Positions 30,153 to 40,740 of a stretch of 64,000 bases of DNA are shown here, piece by piece. Both the position numbers and the translations under genes were made by a program. The notes under the pieces are model-generated. The model worked only from the letters and a program-made list of their open reading frames with translations. It did no database searches and had not been told where the DNA came from. How positions within the stretch are numbered: the stretch's first letter is position 1; each line of letters starts with the position of its first letter. The DNA comes from Aradus depressus. Taxonomy: Eukaryota; Arthropoda; Insecta; Hemiptera; Aradidae. The stretch is taken from contig OY759225.1 in NCBI GenBank assembly GCA_963662175.1, positions 16,162,601-16,226,600 on the forward strand, read 5' to 3'.

Positions 30153-30272
30153 TTTTAAAAAAAAAAAACATTTTATTTATAATTTGCAAAACAATTACAA
30201 TAAAGTATATTGTGCATACATAAAATAAATTTTAAAATGATTTTAAAAACGAGTTTTTTTAATGAGCAATAT

Positions 30273-30626
30273 TCAGTCATCATAATCAAGTTGGTCATCT
30301 TCTGTTTCCTCGTTGGGCGTGGCAGTAGCTGACTGGTGATTTTCAATAATATCTGTGAAGTATGTTGACCAAGGTAATGGAAAGTACGGTAGATCTCTAA
30401 TATCCTCAAGTTTTCCAGGGGGCTCCTTAGTGGAGGAGTGGTGTGTTGAGTTCGCCTTTCGTATCCGCCCTCCTATCGCAGTTTCTAGGCAGCATGGTAT
30501 CATTCTGTGCGTAATTTGAGAGGGAAAATATACCTGTAGATTCTCTGAAGGGTCTAGATTCCGATGGAGAAAAAAAAATTGTTTGTCCCGATGTTGAGTT
30601 CGGCCTTCGTATCCGCAACGCCTCAT
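30273..30626 (-). CDS. Unrecognised 117-residue reading frame
   Basis: MRRCGYEGRTQHRDKQFFFL ... MIPCCLETAIGGRIRKANST ... LPYFPLPWSTYFTDIIENHQ, ending in an acidic EETEDDQLDYDD tail. Composition is protein-like. DNA encoding CGYEGRTQH recurs at 30455 (minus) and 29269 (plus) as 'gcggatacgaagg' plus 'gaactcaaca', so the frame contains or borders a repeat. No family recognised. The acidic tail and position next to a LINE suggest an element-encoded protein; a host exon is also possible. Confidence 0.35.
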   Translation of the reverse strand: MRRCGYEGRTQHRDKQFFFLHRNLDPSENLQVYFPSQITHRMIPCCLETAIGGRIRKANSTHHSSTKEPPGKLEDIRDLPYFPLPWSTYFTDIIENHQSATATPNEETEDDQLDYDD

Positions 30627-30639
30627 ATATACATATACA

Positions 30640-31955
30640 CGAATTAGCTATTATATAAATATATATAATTGTAAAAATTGCACTTTGAATACATAATTGT
30701 CAATCACATTATATATACATTGTAGCATGTCTACCCTATAGACAATTATTATCATTATTATACAGCAAAGACCAGTGACACTATGAGCGAATCGAGGCCA
30801 CTTGGAGCTGATTAAAGAGGATTTTATTAAGAAGATTAATGCTCGTAACTAGCGATGCCTGCGAGAGAATCGTGATCGCTAGGAGCGAAAACAAGAGCGA
30901 ATTGTGGGTTGTTTGGAGTTGAATTAAAGATAATTTCATTTAGAAGAACATGCTCGGAACTAGCGATGCCTGCGAGTGAATCGCGATCGCTAGGAGCGAA
31001 AACAAGGAACAAAGGAGCTAAAGGAAAGGAAGGAAACAGATAATTGTTTATATCCGGTGTTGCATGTATGGCAGGGCGGGCTAACACATCTGCTGTTCTT
31101 AGAAGAGCCTTATGCAACCGGTGATCGGTGATTGGCTGGAGGTGGATTTGGCGGGAAATAACAGCCAATAAGATGTTGGGATCCATCCCTCACCCCACGA
31201 AAATGAAGAGTTGTGCCCGGGAAGAGCTTCAGTCAACGTTCAGAGTTGGGGCCTGCAATTATATCTTTCTTTTAGATTTTACAGACGAGTTTTAAATATG
31301 TGAGTAAATCAACTCCTTCTTCATGCTTGGGCCGGTCAGGCCACTCGAACTACAGTGAATTATAGTGTATTTCGGACGGTGTAAAGCCAGTGAAAAATGT
31401 AATTTCTAATGTAGCCTCGGAACCAGACAGATCTTCAACGACTTTAAAATATGTGACCGAATGATTTCTGCGGGATGTCCAGATAAGGATGATCACACCG
31501 TCATCGCCAGGGATATCATTATCGAGGTACCTCGTAGTTAAATTATAATTAAGTCCTTCAGACATATTATATATTAGATTGTTTTTTTTTTTTGTAAATA
31601 TGATAAGTTCTTTTTAAAATAACTATGTTACAGTTCTAGGTTTGATTCATTCCATTTCCCCCCACTCATGCTTCTTCTAGTTGACAACTACACATTAGGA
31701 ACTTGTAACCGTTCTTCCCGTGAGGAGTGTACTCAGCTATCCAAGGCATATTTTATTTAAAGTCGCGATTTAATAATTTTCGATTTTAATAATTTTCCGA
31801 TAATAATTTTATTTTTGACTAATTAAGTAATTTGCACTCTCATGGAAGGAGGAATTGTTACAACATATATGTATATATAAAATTAGCTATAATGATGTAA
31901 TTGACAATTAGTATTCAAAGCGCAATTTTTATAAATATATATTTATAAGAGCATC
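30640..31955. mobile_element. Region bounded by ~100-bp inverted repeats
   Basis: Left 'aaaattgcactttgaataca' and 'aattgtcaatcacat' (about 30650-30730) are inverted at 31855-31955 ('gtaattgacaattagtattc', 'aaagcgcaatttttataaat'). Inside, a 110-bp unit with 'aactagcgatgcctgcgag' and 'tcgctaggagcgaaaacaag' is duplicated (30785-30894 and 30895-31004), and a CpG-rich stretch extends to about 31260. ORFs inside are unrecognised. Class undetermined. Confidence 0.4.
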
Positions 31956-32239
31956 AATTCAATTTAAACTCGACACATCTATTTATATGGCTGATTCAAT
32001 ATAATTTATCAGAAATTAGGTAATCTTTGAGTATGGGTTAGGCTAAGCACTTAACTTATCTATAATAAGCTTGCATTGGTTATCAGTTAAAAACAGCCCT
32101 GAGTTATCGATGTAGTTAGGTAGGTCATATTTGTAAAACTATAATTGTCTTATCACCATTATATAATAGTGGCACAATCTATAGGAAAAATTTAGCAACG
32201 AATAGTTGGCAGAAGAGGTCCAAGGCAGTGGGAGATAAA

Positions 32240-32700
32240 TAGTATCATTAAAGAGTTTTCAAAGAAATTTTAGGTTTTCTAATCTCTAGATTCAGAATAT
32301 GAAAAAAAAATTATGTCTGTCTGTGAACACGATAGAATGAATATATCGACACGAAATTGTATGAGTCCAGAAACCTCTAACGATGACGCCTATTGATTTT
32401 CGGCCAAATCGATCAAAGAGAAGAGGGGATTAGGAAAAGGATTAACATAAAATGGAAATTCAAAATTTCCATAAGGACGACACATAATAATTTTCAGCAG
32501 AATCGACCAAAGAGAGAAGGGGATCAATTCAAAAACACTAATAACTGTCGATATATTGAATTCATCTACACAAACTTTAGTATGAGGATTTAAGAACCCC
32601 AATATAAGTCAACTGTTTAATATTTGAGTTTTGGTGGAGAAGCGAAAAATTAATAGATTAATTCGTTCTGGGGAAGTACATTGCCGGTGATTCACCTTTT
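32240..32700 (+). repeat. Family A element
   Basis: The left half starts within the 'ttctaatctctagattcaga' segment, followed by internal units and a well-preserved right end: 'aattcgttctggggaagtac', then ATTGCCGGTGATTCACC and T-run. Confidence 0.65.
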
Positions 32701-32760
32701 TTTCTCCTTAGAAACCAAACAGTCTTAAGCTTCCTCTATATTGGTTTATATAGTGTATTC

Positions 32761-33011
32761 GCCGAGGCCCTTAAGTTCATTTTATCTGGGAGCACGCCGT
32801 CCTTCGGATGGGACGTTAAGCGATGGTCCAGAGTCTGTGCGATGTCAGGTACTTGTTAAAGACTCTTGCCCCATTTTAATAAAAATTTAAGGTAGACAAA
32901 ATTTAGGACTCCCACAATAGAGTCGGGCTCATGTCCACCAGTGACGAAATAGCGCTCTGGTATCAGGCGATATGACCTCGTAGTTAAAGCCCGGGCATGA
33001 GTGATAATAAC
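32761..33011 (+). mobile_element. SINE-A, 5'-truncated, with TSD
   Basis: Starts at GCCGAGGCCC (box B end) and runs to 'gcccgggcatgagtgataat' plus AACTA-type tail. TATAGTGTATTC borders both sides (32749-32760 and 33012-33023). The truncation indicates ordinary target-primed reverse transcription. Confidence 0.8.
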
Positions 33012-33071
33012 TATAGTGTATTCAATAAATAAATATGAGATTTCCTATAGATAATAGTTATTTTTAATATT

Positions 33072-33077
<6 letters not shown>

Positions 33078-33107
<30 letters not shown>

Positions 33108-33115
33108 AATAAATG
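33078..33115. repeat. Poly-A tract of ~38 nt
   Basis: Pure A run after AT-rich sequence. Possibly the tail of an element whose body I cannot identify. Confidence 0.6.
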
Positions 33116-33359
33116 AACAACTCAGCTTATGATAATTGCACAAACAAGATGGCGACTTCACCCGATAAGAAAACGAAACGAGCCTGACAAAATCATAAAT
33201 TTATATAGCACAAGAATTGCGAAATTGCCAATTTAATTATGAGTAAAACTCCTTGGTCCGAAGTTTAGGAAAATAATGTATTTTTACCTCCTTCGCAGCG
33301 GACGCAGACAACCAATTTTTCGTCATCAAGAGATAAATTTATCTCTCATAAGCAGACAC

Positions 33360-33727
33360 TTCCATTTTGTGGAACGAAGTTGACGGCCGCAACAAATTAA
33401 AAAACATCAAAAAAGGGGTGGAACCATGGAAAACGTCCATCAGGGATAACCGACGAGAAGAAGTGGCAGTGATGAGGCTACGAGTGGGTCACAGTCGGCT
33501 GAGCCACGGCCACCTGATAAGAAAAGAGCAAGCCAGGAAGTGTGAGGAGCTGTCGGTGCGACACATCCTGGAGGAGTGTCCACTCTATCAGGAAGAGCTG
33601 GCCAGGAGAGGCATCACCAGAGCACTGCCAGCAGCCCTGGCAATTATATTATATACTTTTTTAGTGACACGAAACTAATGGATGAGCTATAATAATACGT
33701 AAAAAAAAAAAAAAAAAAAAAAAAAAA
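33360..33727 (+). pseudogene. LINE RNase H-side C-terminus with poly(A)
   Basis: EVAVMRLRVGHSRLSHGHLI, RKEQARKCEELSVRHILEEC, then PLYQEELARRGITRAL. This is the end of the RNase H region and the C-x2-C-H-C knuckle of I/R1/LOA-type non-LTR retrotransposons. A 'CG' pair expected after KCEE is deleted (KCEELSVRH). A short 3' UTR and a 27-nt A run (33701-33727) end it. 5' truncated near 33360. Confidence 0.65.
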
Positions 33728-33845
33728 TGTGTATATATATGTATATGGATGTATGTCTGTATATGTGTATATATATGTATTGATGTGTGTATATATGTAT
33801 ATGTGTGTGTGTATGTGCATATGTATGGATATGCATCTGTCTCCA
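33728..33845. repeat. TG/TA-rich compound microsatellite
   Basis: Imperfect TGTATATG-type repeats directly after the LINE poly(A), suggesting expansion from the tail. Confidence 0.7.
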
Positions 33846-34232
33846 TCTCAAAGTATTTAGATGCTTATGACCTAGATGTTGAGCATCTGTAACCCTAATC
33901 CTAATCCCCCACTTCCAAAAGTATTATTCATTTGAAAAAAGTAATTTTGAATGTTTTTTATTATTCGTAGAATTCGCTGTTTGTGAAACAGGCACACATA
34001 CCTACTGTTTGGTTTATTAACTTAAAACACATAATAACTATTATGTGTGTTTTATCTAAATATCTATTGTTCGTTGTTTAGGTTAGGTTTGGTTAGGTCA
34101 TTTTTTTTTTTTTTCTTTATAATTACTTTACTTATAATTTTATTGCTGACATCTTGTTGTTTTCACATGACAGTATAGTTCGTAATTGAGCTGTTGTCAA
34201 TAAATAAAATTTTTAAAAAAATTAAAAAAATA

Positions 34233-34298
34233 GGTCATATTGCCTACTACCAGAGAGCTCTTTCGTCACTCTGGTGGACATGAGCCCGACTCTACTAC
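34233..34298 (-). repeat. SINE-A tail fragment
   Basis: 'taggtcatattgcctactac' and 'ctctggtggacatgagcccg' only. Confidence 0.6.
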
Positions 34299-34652
34299 TA
34301 ACATCTTATTTAAGTGGCTACTTTACATTCATGTTTCATTTACTAAAAAGCCAAGTGCACAATGAATACCAGGTTCATCCGGAGTCTGACTCGAATATCA
34401 CACATTCCTATTTCTTATTTTATTTCCCTCGTTCAGTTTTCTTTCTACAATTGGCGTTGAATATTCACAAAAATTGGCTTCCATTATTATTAATAACTAG
34501 GTACTATGTATAATAACTATACGCATACATGCAATTACGGTACAATACCTAGGCAAAACAAAACTTAGCCAACAAAACGTGAGTACTCTAGCAAGAACAG
34601 CTGATAGATTTCAAACAGTGCAGCCAGTCATTGAAAGTGAATATAATTTATA

Positions 34653-34994
34653 GGTTAGGTTAGGTTTTTTGACTCATGCCCGGTCATACGAGGTCATATC
34701 GCCTACTACCAGAGCGCTCCTTCGTCTCTCTGGTGGACATAAGCCCGACTCTACTGTGGGAGTCCTAAATTTTGCCTACCCTATATTTTTTATTCACCTA
34801 GGGTAGGGGTCTTTAACGAGTACCTGACATCGTACAGGCTCGGGACCATCGCTTAACTTCCCATCCGTAGGACGGCGTGCTTAAGTTTATTTTACCTCCC
34901 AGATAAAATAAACTAAGGGCCTCAGTCGGGTTACGAACCCACGTTCTTGAGCTCAGAAGTCAAGCACGCATACCACTGAGCTACCGGCGCCCTC
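34653..34994 (-). mobile_element. SINE-A full-length copy
   Basis: Complete minus-strand head with box A at 34970-34985 and tail AACCTAACC. Left flank ATATAATTTATA; I cannot align a matching right duplication. Confidence 0.75.
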
Positions 34995-35035
34995 ACGTTT
35001 TGTATATGTAACTACATATATATAATTTCAACTTT

Positions 35036-35130
35036 TTTATAGAGTGTCTAATGATGAGGGCAACCTCAAAAGCCGGCTGTCAAAAATTAATAAAATGTGA
35101 GAAAGGTCAGACTATATTTTCTTTTACCTA
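35036..35130 (+). ncRNA. Degenerate hammerhead-like PLE fragment
   Basis: CTAATGATGAGGGCAACCTC then AAAAGCCGGCTGTC matches, inverted, the intact hammerhead at 62433-62480, including the flank 'tgtgagaaaggtcagactat'. The core has CTAATGA for CTGATGA and AAAA for GAAA, so it is decayed. Confidence 0.5.
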
Positions 35131-35134
35131 TGAA

Positions 35135-35360
35135 ATAGCTGGGGAAGTAAAAATTTCGGTCTATCTTTGTGTGTATGTGTGTGTATGTGTCTGTGTGTCT
35201 GTCTGTGAACTCCCAAACAAATGAATAAATCGACATATGTTGATTTTCAGTCGGCCATAAGAAAGGAGAGGATCCGAGGAATGATCATTCAGAAGAATCT
35301 TTCCCCGGGAGAGCAAACACTTATTTAATTGATACAGGGGAAGTACATTATGGGACACAT
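35135..35360 (+). repeat. Short family A copy
   Basis: Starts at 'agctggggaagtaaaaattt', has a TGTGTATG microsatellite at 35166-35208, and ends 'ttaattgatacaggggaagt'. Internally deleted. Confidence 0.5.
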
Positions 35361-35942
35361 CAATCTGACAGGAGGAGAGATGACCGATAACTCTGGGAAA
35401 TAGGTGACGGAAACTGATGTAAATAGGCTCGCCTCTAGCCGCTAGGTGCGATGGCCTATGAACTTTGACCCACTCCTCTCAAATAGACACACCCATCAAG
35501 ATAAGTCTAACAGACTGCATTGACGTCAGACAACCAAAATTCAAACATGACAAACACTCCCCCGCAGTTTGACATATAGCAACATCCAAGAGCCACTATT
35601 TCTAGAAACCCGATCATATGTCTTCCTACTCTTGATTATCTGAAACTGGTTTCTATCATCTCAATATAATTAGTTACAACTTTCCAACATAATTTATTTT
35701 TATTTCTTCTCTTGGTGTTTTGAATCGATTTGAACGAAATTTGATATAAGTGTAAAATTGATATTCCGAAAGTCGATTTTCAAGTTACTAAATGACAAAA
35801 CGTGTACACAAATCATAAAAACTTTGTGAAGTTGTTGGGGCAAACAATTATGTAACATGTTGGGCGTTGGCATAGCTAGGGTGCGGGGGGCAGGAGTGGG
35901 CACCTAATTAAAAAGTACCTACCTAATTTAAAAAAAATATAT
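35361..35942. other. No recognised feature
   Basis: No repeat end or reading frame that I can support. Confidence 0.3.
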
Positions 35943-36430
35943 ATTTAACGACATCTCTACCACAGACAAACATTACAGTCAAGACAAGGATATAGAAAGC
36001 TTCAGTTACCAGTCAAAAGTTAATCGGATTCAAATTACACTTTCTTAAAGTTTAGACTCCAACGAATGCTGTCATGCGGCGAAGTATGAGAGTTTACTGA
36101 ACACATCGTCATGCGTGTCACAACAAAACGCGAGGCAATTTTAAAATCTCTCCTAAAAACTCACGGCGGTGCAATGTTTACCTACAATAAAAATACTATT
36201 AAGACTAACTTCATATTTTAGAATGTATAGATTGAAAGCCGTTAAAAGTGAATATAATTTTTTTTAGAGTACTTGAAGATATAAGACTGGATGACTAGAC
36301 TGAAGAAAATTTTAATTTTTGATTTAAATTGGTGTTGATTATTTTGTTATAACTTACTAATATTTTGTGGTACCTGATTGTTAAATATTAAATTTAATTC
36401 AACTAAAACTAAAAATGTGATTGTGAAATG
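35943..36430 (+). repeat. Family C dispersed repeat
   Basis: Second copy of the repeat at 23660-24230, with the same order of words and small indels. Confidence 0.55.
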
Positions 36431-36611
36431 TAAACTATTGTTTTATTATCTCAGTCGTGTTGACCGGCTGCCCCCCCAGAGAATAATGCTACGCTAATGA
36501 TGTTCTGGAACGTTATTTCTCGAAGAAACATATACAGTATATACTGTGGTAACTTATAATTATTTCATAAAAGAAACATATTATTGATTTATTGTCTGTT
36601 TCACATTAGTT

Positions 36612-36885
36612 AGTTATTATGACTCATCGGGCTTTGCTACGGACGAACGACAAGGTTATATCGCCTTCTACCAGAGCGCTCTTTCGTCGCTCTGCTGGAC
36701 AACAGCCTGACTATTGGGAGTCCGAAATTGTGTCTACCCAGGTTTATTCAGTATAGGGAGGGGTCTTTAAAAAGTAACTGACATAGTACTGGAGGGACCA
36801 TCGCTTAACGTCCCTTCCGAAGGACGGCGTGCTCAAGGTTTTCTCATATCCCAAATAAAAAACTCTAACGCTACCGGAGCCTTCG
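36612..36885 (-). repeat. SINE-A, old degraded copy
   Basis: 'tatgactcatcgggcttt', 'accagagcgctctttcgtcg', 'gaccatcgcttaacgtccct' and 'gctaccggagcc' mark a diverged, internally shortened copy. Confidence 0.6.
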
Positions 36886-37456
36886 GAACTAATAAAAGTT
36901 TAGAATTTACAAATGAAAATTTATGAATTTGTGTCAATGTATTGAAGTTTTTGTGTTAAACCCACCCCTTGAAATTTTCTTGCATTTCTGCGAACTGTAA
37001 TGCAAATTTCATCTATATAGTTCAGTGATGCAGCCCCCCTGTTCAATTAATTTGTGTGTCCCTAGTTTAGAGTGTGACGGAAACAGTATCATATTGAAAT
37101 GGTTTCTCCCTAAAGAAATGACGATATACGAATTCCCACAGCTCATTTGTAAAGAGGTCAGATGAACGGAAGTTGGGCTGACTCAGTGGTGTTTCCACTT
37201 GTTCTCCTAGTTCCGTTCAGACCAAACCTAACCAGTTTCGTTCAGTATTGTTCAGAACATCATCCAGTAGTGATACTCCGTCATCCGTGACTTTCTACAG
37301 TGTTCCGTCCTTCCGGGAAAATTGTACCAGTCCATAGAGAATGATTTTTTTAGTGAGATAGTCAGATAAGCTTTCAGTTTTACCCGATTGCGGAACGGGG
37401 AGGGTGTTGTTTTTCAAAATTTTGTGTGTATGTGTGTATCTTATATAATTTGTCTT
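36886..37456. other. Family-A-like scraps, no gene
   Basis: 'cgtgtcaatgtattgaagtt'-type words near 36930 indicate old family A. The remainder is unrecognised. Confidence 0.3.
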
Positions 37457-37516
37457 GGGGATGGGCGACAGTCGATAGTTGGCCACTATCGATAGTTCGA
37501 TACTATCTGTGGAAAA
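37457..37516. mobile_element. hAT-type terminus
   Basis: GGGGATGGGCGACAGTCGAT then 'agttggccactatcgatagt' matches the terminus at 26693. The body is missing. Confidence 0.45.
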
Positions 37517-37519
37517 CTA

Positions 37520-37816
37520 TCAACGGGGAAACAGAAGGGGCTCAATTCAAACACCCCAATAACTGAGGATGTAATGAATGTATCGACATGAAACTTCATA
37601 TTTATAGTCAAAATCCAATGAGGGCGTAACCTGTCAAATTTCAGCGATATCGGCTGAAAGGAAAAGCGGTTTCAGGGGAAGGGACTCAATTCACACACCC
37701 CAATAACTAAAGATGTAATGAATTTATCAGCACAAAATTTAATCTGAAGATTTAGGAGCTATGTAAGTCAAATATTGAATATTAGCAAAATCGGTAGACT
37801 GGTTTTGGTCGAAAGA
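37520..37816 (+). repeat. Family A element, 5' part
   Basis: Two internal units ('aataactgaggatgtaatga', 'atgaaacttcatatttatag') ending at 'ctggttttggtcgaaag', where an insertion begins. The family continues at 38169 ('gattaattcgtactggggac' then ACGGTGATTCAAC). Confidence 0.6.
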
Positions 37817-38168
37817 TAATAATAATAATAATAATAAATTTATTTCCTTTAAACCTATACATGGTAATAGGATACGTCAAAAGAATTTATACATTATGAT
37901 AGCTTATATATTAGATATATAACTACTTGAGTCTAACACATCTATGATTAGTAGTAATAACAAAACTATTAAAAAAAGTAAAATGAAATTAATAAAAACT
38001 GTACAAATAAATACTTAAAAATATATGTGTATATAAAAAAATATATATAATACGTTCATAATAAGTAGACACATTTTTCAATTTAATAAAAATTAAGATA
38101 ACTATATTTCAAAAAAAACTCTTCGGAAGTGTCTTTATCCCCCAACGATGTTTCGGGACGTTCTTACG
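37817..38168 (-). mobile_element. HHR-element 3' end inserted in family A
   Basis: Starts with (AATAAT)n and matches 59196-59520 nearly throughout ('catggtaataggatacgtca', 'tgattagtagtaataacaaa'). It ends at 'tgtttcgggacgttcttac', that is, inside stem II of the hammerhead, so the 5' truncation removed half the ribozyme. Confidence 0.6.
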
Positions 38169-38289
38169 ATTAATTCGTACTGGGGACGTAGATTTACGGT
38201 GATTCAACTATTTTTTTTTTTTGGAGGGATCCAGTAACTCAGAGCATGTTTGCTGACTGAGCAGTTACGGATTGGGCGCTAAGCAATGA

Positions 38290-38545
38290 TCCGTGAGCCT
38301 AACTCCCAATAGAATGAATGTATCGATACACAATTTTATATGTGTAGAATCCAATAAGGACATCTACTGTTAAGCCAAATCGACTGAGGGAAGGGGAGGA
38401 CTTAACTCTAATAAATGACAGAAATATACACACGATTTTCAGTGAGAAGAGTTTGTTTATATACGAATCAAATAATTTTTTAAGGGAAGGCGAAAACTTA
38501 TTTAATTCGTCCTGGGGAAGTACAACGACGGCGATTCACCAGTGC
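38290..38545 (+). repeat. Family A element
   Basis: Units from 'taactcccaatagaatgaat' to the right end 'attcgtcctggggaagtaca' and GGCGATTCACC at 38530. Confidence 0.55.
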
Positions 38546-38879
38546 CACATGATGGCTCAAATCATGTGCCGTCTCTCTTTCTCCCTTCTACCACTATTGT
38601 GTCTACTGATTGTAAGGACCACATAAATTGATCCCACTCATTAAGTCATGAAAATAATAGAGTTCAGAATTGTTTCAATGAGAATTATGTGTTCTAGTTA
38701 ACGAATGGAATTGTCTGTGTGTGTGTCACTGAACTGTTATGTATCTGATAGTGCAATTTGTGGAACTCAAATTGCAATTTGCATTGTGGATAACATGTAT
38801 TAAATAAATAACATTTTTTTTTTATTTGTTTATTTTACAAAAAATATACTCTATATACCACCGATTTCGGCATTACACC
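38546..38879. other. No recognised feature
   Basis: Nothing supportable on either strand. Confidence 0.3.
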
Positions 38880-39255
38880 ATTTTACTTTGTAAACGGTTT
38901 ATAACTGTAAATAAACTGTCTCAACTGTAAATAAACTGTTTATAACTGTAATCAAACTGTAAATAAACGGTTTATAACTATAAATGGGGGGTCATGGTGG
39001 CCGTGAGGGCCTGAGCTTAGGGCTTTGGTCGCATGGCCCATAACGGTTTGTGGGTTCGAATCCCGTCCGGAAGTGAGTTTTATTTCATAGGTAGAACTCC
39101 CTCCCGGGGCCATGGATGTCGTAGATAACTTGATAACACAATGACATGGCTAATATGCATCCTACATAAATCCAAAAAAAAAAAAACTATAAATGAACTT
39201 TTTACAACTGTAAATGAACTATTTATATTAACAAACTGTTTACAACTATAAATAG
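38880..39255. repeat. Minisatellite of AACTGTAAATAAAC units, split by SINE-B
   Basis: Units of about 20-24 bp ('aactgtaaataaactgttta') run from 38895 to 38986 and resume at 39185-39255. The interruption is a SINE-B copy. Confidence 0.65.
38987..39184 (+). mobile_element. SINE-B, class II tRNA-derived SINE with poly(A)
   Basis: The head resembles a Ser/Leu-type tRNA: box A TGGCCGTGAGG, a long variable region, box B GGTTCGAATCCC. The body is 'tttatttcataggtagaact', 'gccatggatgtcgtagataa', 'gacatggctaatatgcatcc', then 13 A. The duplication AACTATAAATG is perfect (38976-38986 and 39185-39195). Its poly(A) tail, unlike SINE-A, suggests a different LINE partner. Confidence 0.8.
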
Positions 39256-39360
39256 CCCTTCCCCCTCTTTCATTGGCTAATTGGCTGAAAATTAGTAGGT
39301 GTTGTCCATACACATATAAAATTTTATATTAAATATAAAAACAAATTTTAAGTAAAGTGG

Positions 39361-39550
39361 AGGATTCAGGAGAAGGGGTAAATATAAAAACTCTAATAAC
39401 TACCGATGTAGTTAATGTTTCGACATGAAATTTTATTTGTACATTTAAAACCCCACGTCACCTATCAATTTTCAGCAAATCGGCTGAAGGTAAAGAGGGC
39501 TCAACTCATATCCCCATTGTGGATTTCCAGCTATAGATTTTTAGTTAAAA
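39361..39550 (+). repeat. Family A units
   Basis: 'taactaccgatgtagttaat', 'gacatgaaattttatttgta', 'caattttcagcaaatcggct'. This family A copy was split by the SINE-A at 39567 and continues at 39917 ('gagggagggcaaaaactcag'). Confidence 0.55.
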
Positions 39551-39566
39551 CATTCGATTGGTTCTA

Positions 39567-39905
39567 AGGGGTGCCGGTAGCTCAGTGGTATGCGTGCTTG
39601 CCTTCTGAGCTCAAGATCGTGGGTTCAAAACCCGACCGAGGCCCTTAGTTTATTTTATCTGGGAGGTAAAATAAACTTAAGCCCGGCGTCCTTCAGATGG
39701 GACGTTAAGCGATGGTCCCGAGCCTGTACGATGTCAGGAACTCGTTAAGGACCCCTACCCTAGGTGAATTAAAATTTAGGGTAGGCAAAATTTGGACTCC
39801 CAGAGTAGAGTCGGTCTCATGTCCACCAAAGTTACGAAAGAGCGCTCTGGTAGTAGGCGATATGACCTCGTAGTTGGGCATGAATCATAAAACCTAACCT
39901 AACCT
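39567..39905 (+). mobile_element. SINE-A full-length copy, best boundaries
   Basis: Head AGGGGTGCCGGTAGCTCAGT, box A TAGCTCAGTGGT, degenerate box B GGGTTCAAAACCCG, and tail ending ATAAAACCTAACCTAACCT. A perfect 11-bp duplication GATTGGTTCTA (39556-39566 and 39906-39916). At 339 bp it defines both ends of the family. Confidence 0.9.
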
Positions 39906-39929
39906 GATTGGTTCTAGAGGGAGGGCAAA

Positions 39930-40560
39930 AACTCAGTTGATTAATTTACACTGAAGAAATTGATTTTCTTTCAACTTTTTACCATTTCCGATTATCGATT
40001 TTCTCCTAAGAAAACTTGTCAGATAATCGAGTTTTCTACATATGGGAAACTTCTGGTCGGTGCTCTCAGGAAGTTGACCTTTTTTTTTTTTAAAGAGAAT
40101 TTGAATTCAAAACTACCTGTAGCATACGTAAACATGTAACAAAGAACGAGTTCAAAGAACTTCCGTACACGTTGCTGAATGAGGTTTTCTACCTTTGAAC
40201 TCTTAAAGATATAAATGCGTACGTTCTTACAACGCAGATTTCTCTAGTTTTTGTATACATATTATATATATATTTTTTTTTTTTTGAAATATATTTACAT
40301 CTTCAATTTATATTTTCTAACTTATACAAACCATATTGGCTCCATGCCCTGAGTTCCTTAAAGCAAAAACAGCTGTCATCTGCAATTCTTTACTAGTTCT
40401 TTTATCAAAGACAAAAGATACTTTTAAAAAAATGATGAAAGTTTGCGCAATCTATTTTTAAATTTGAAACAAGAGAGTAGATATTTAAAAAAAAAAAAAA
40501 TTATTTCGCGTTGAAAGTATAAATTTTTAAACAAACTAATATTATTTGGCAACATTCGCG
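39930..40560. other. No recognised gene
   Basis: T- and A-runs at 40079, 40272 and 40487. No supportable feature. Confidence 0.3.
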
Positions 40561-40589
40561 AGATTAAAAAAAAAGAAATTTCAACATTC

Positions 40590-40715
40590 GTCGGTGATTC
40601 ACCGGCAATGTACTTGACTAGCGCTAAGGAACCAATCTATCGATTTGTCTGAAAATCAATACACATTTTGAGTCAAATCAGCCAAAGGAGAGAGGGATTA
40701 GAGCCGGCCCTAAAA
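40590..40715 (-). repeat. Family A right end
   Basis: CGTCGGTGATTCACCGGCAA then 'tgtacttgactagcg': an intact terminal hairpin in reverse orientation, followed by a short internal piece. Confidence 0.6.
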
Positions 40716-40740
40716 TAAAAAAAAAGAGGACAAAGGAGGG

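Noticed and set aside
33661..33846. ORF of repeated YIHTYTH-like residues
   Set aside because: Translation of a TG/TA microsatellite and poly-A tract.
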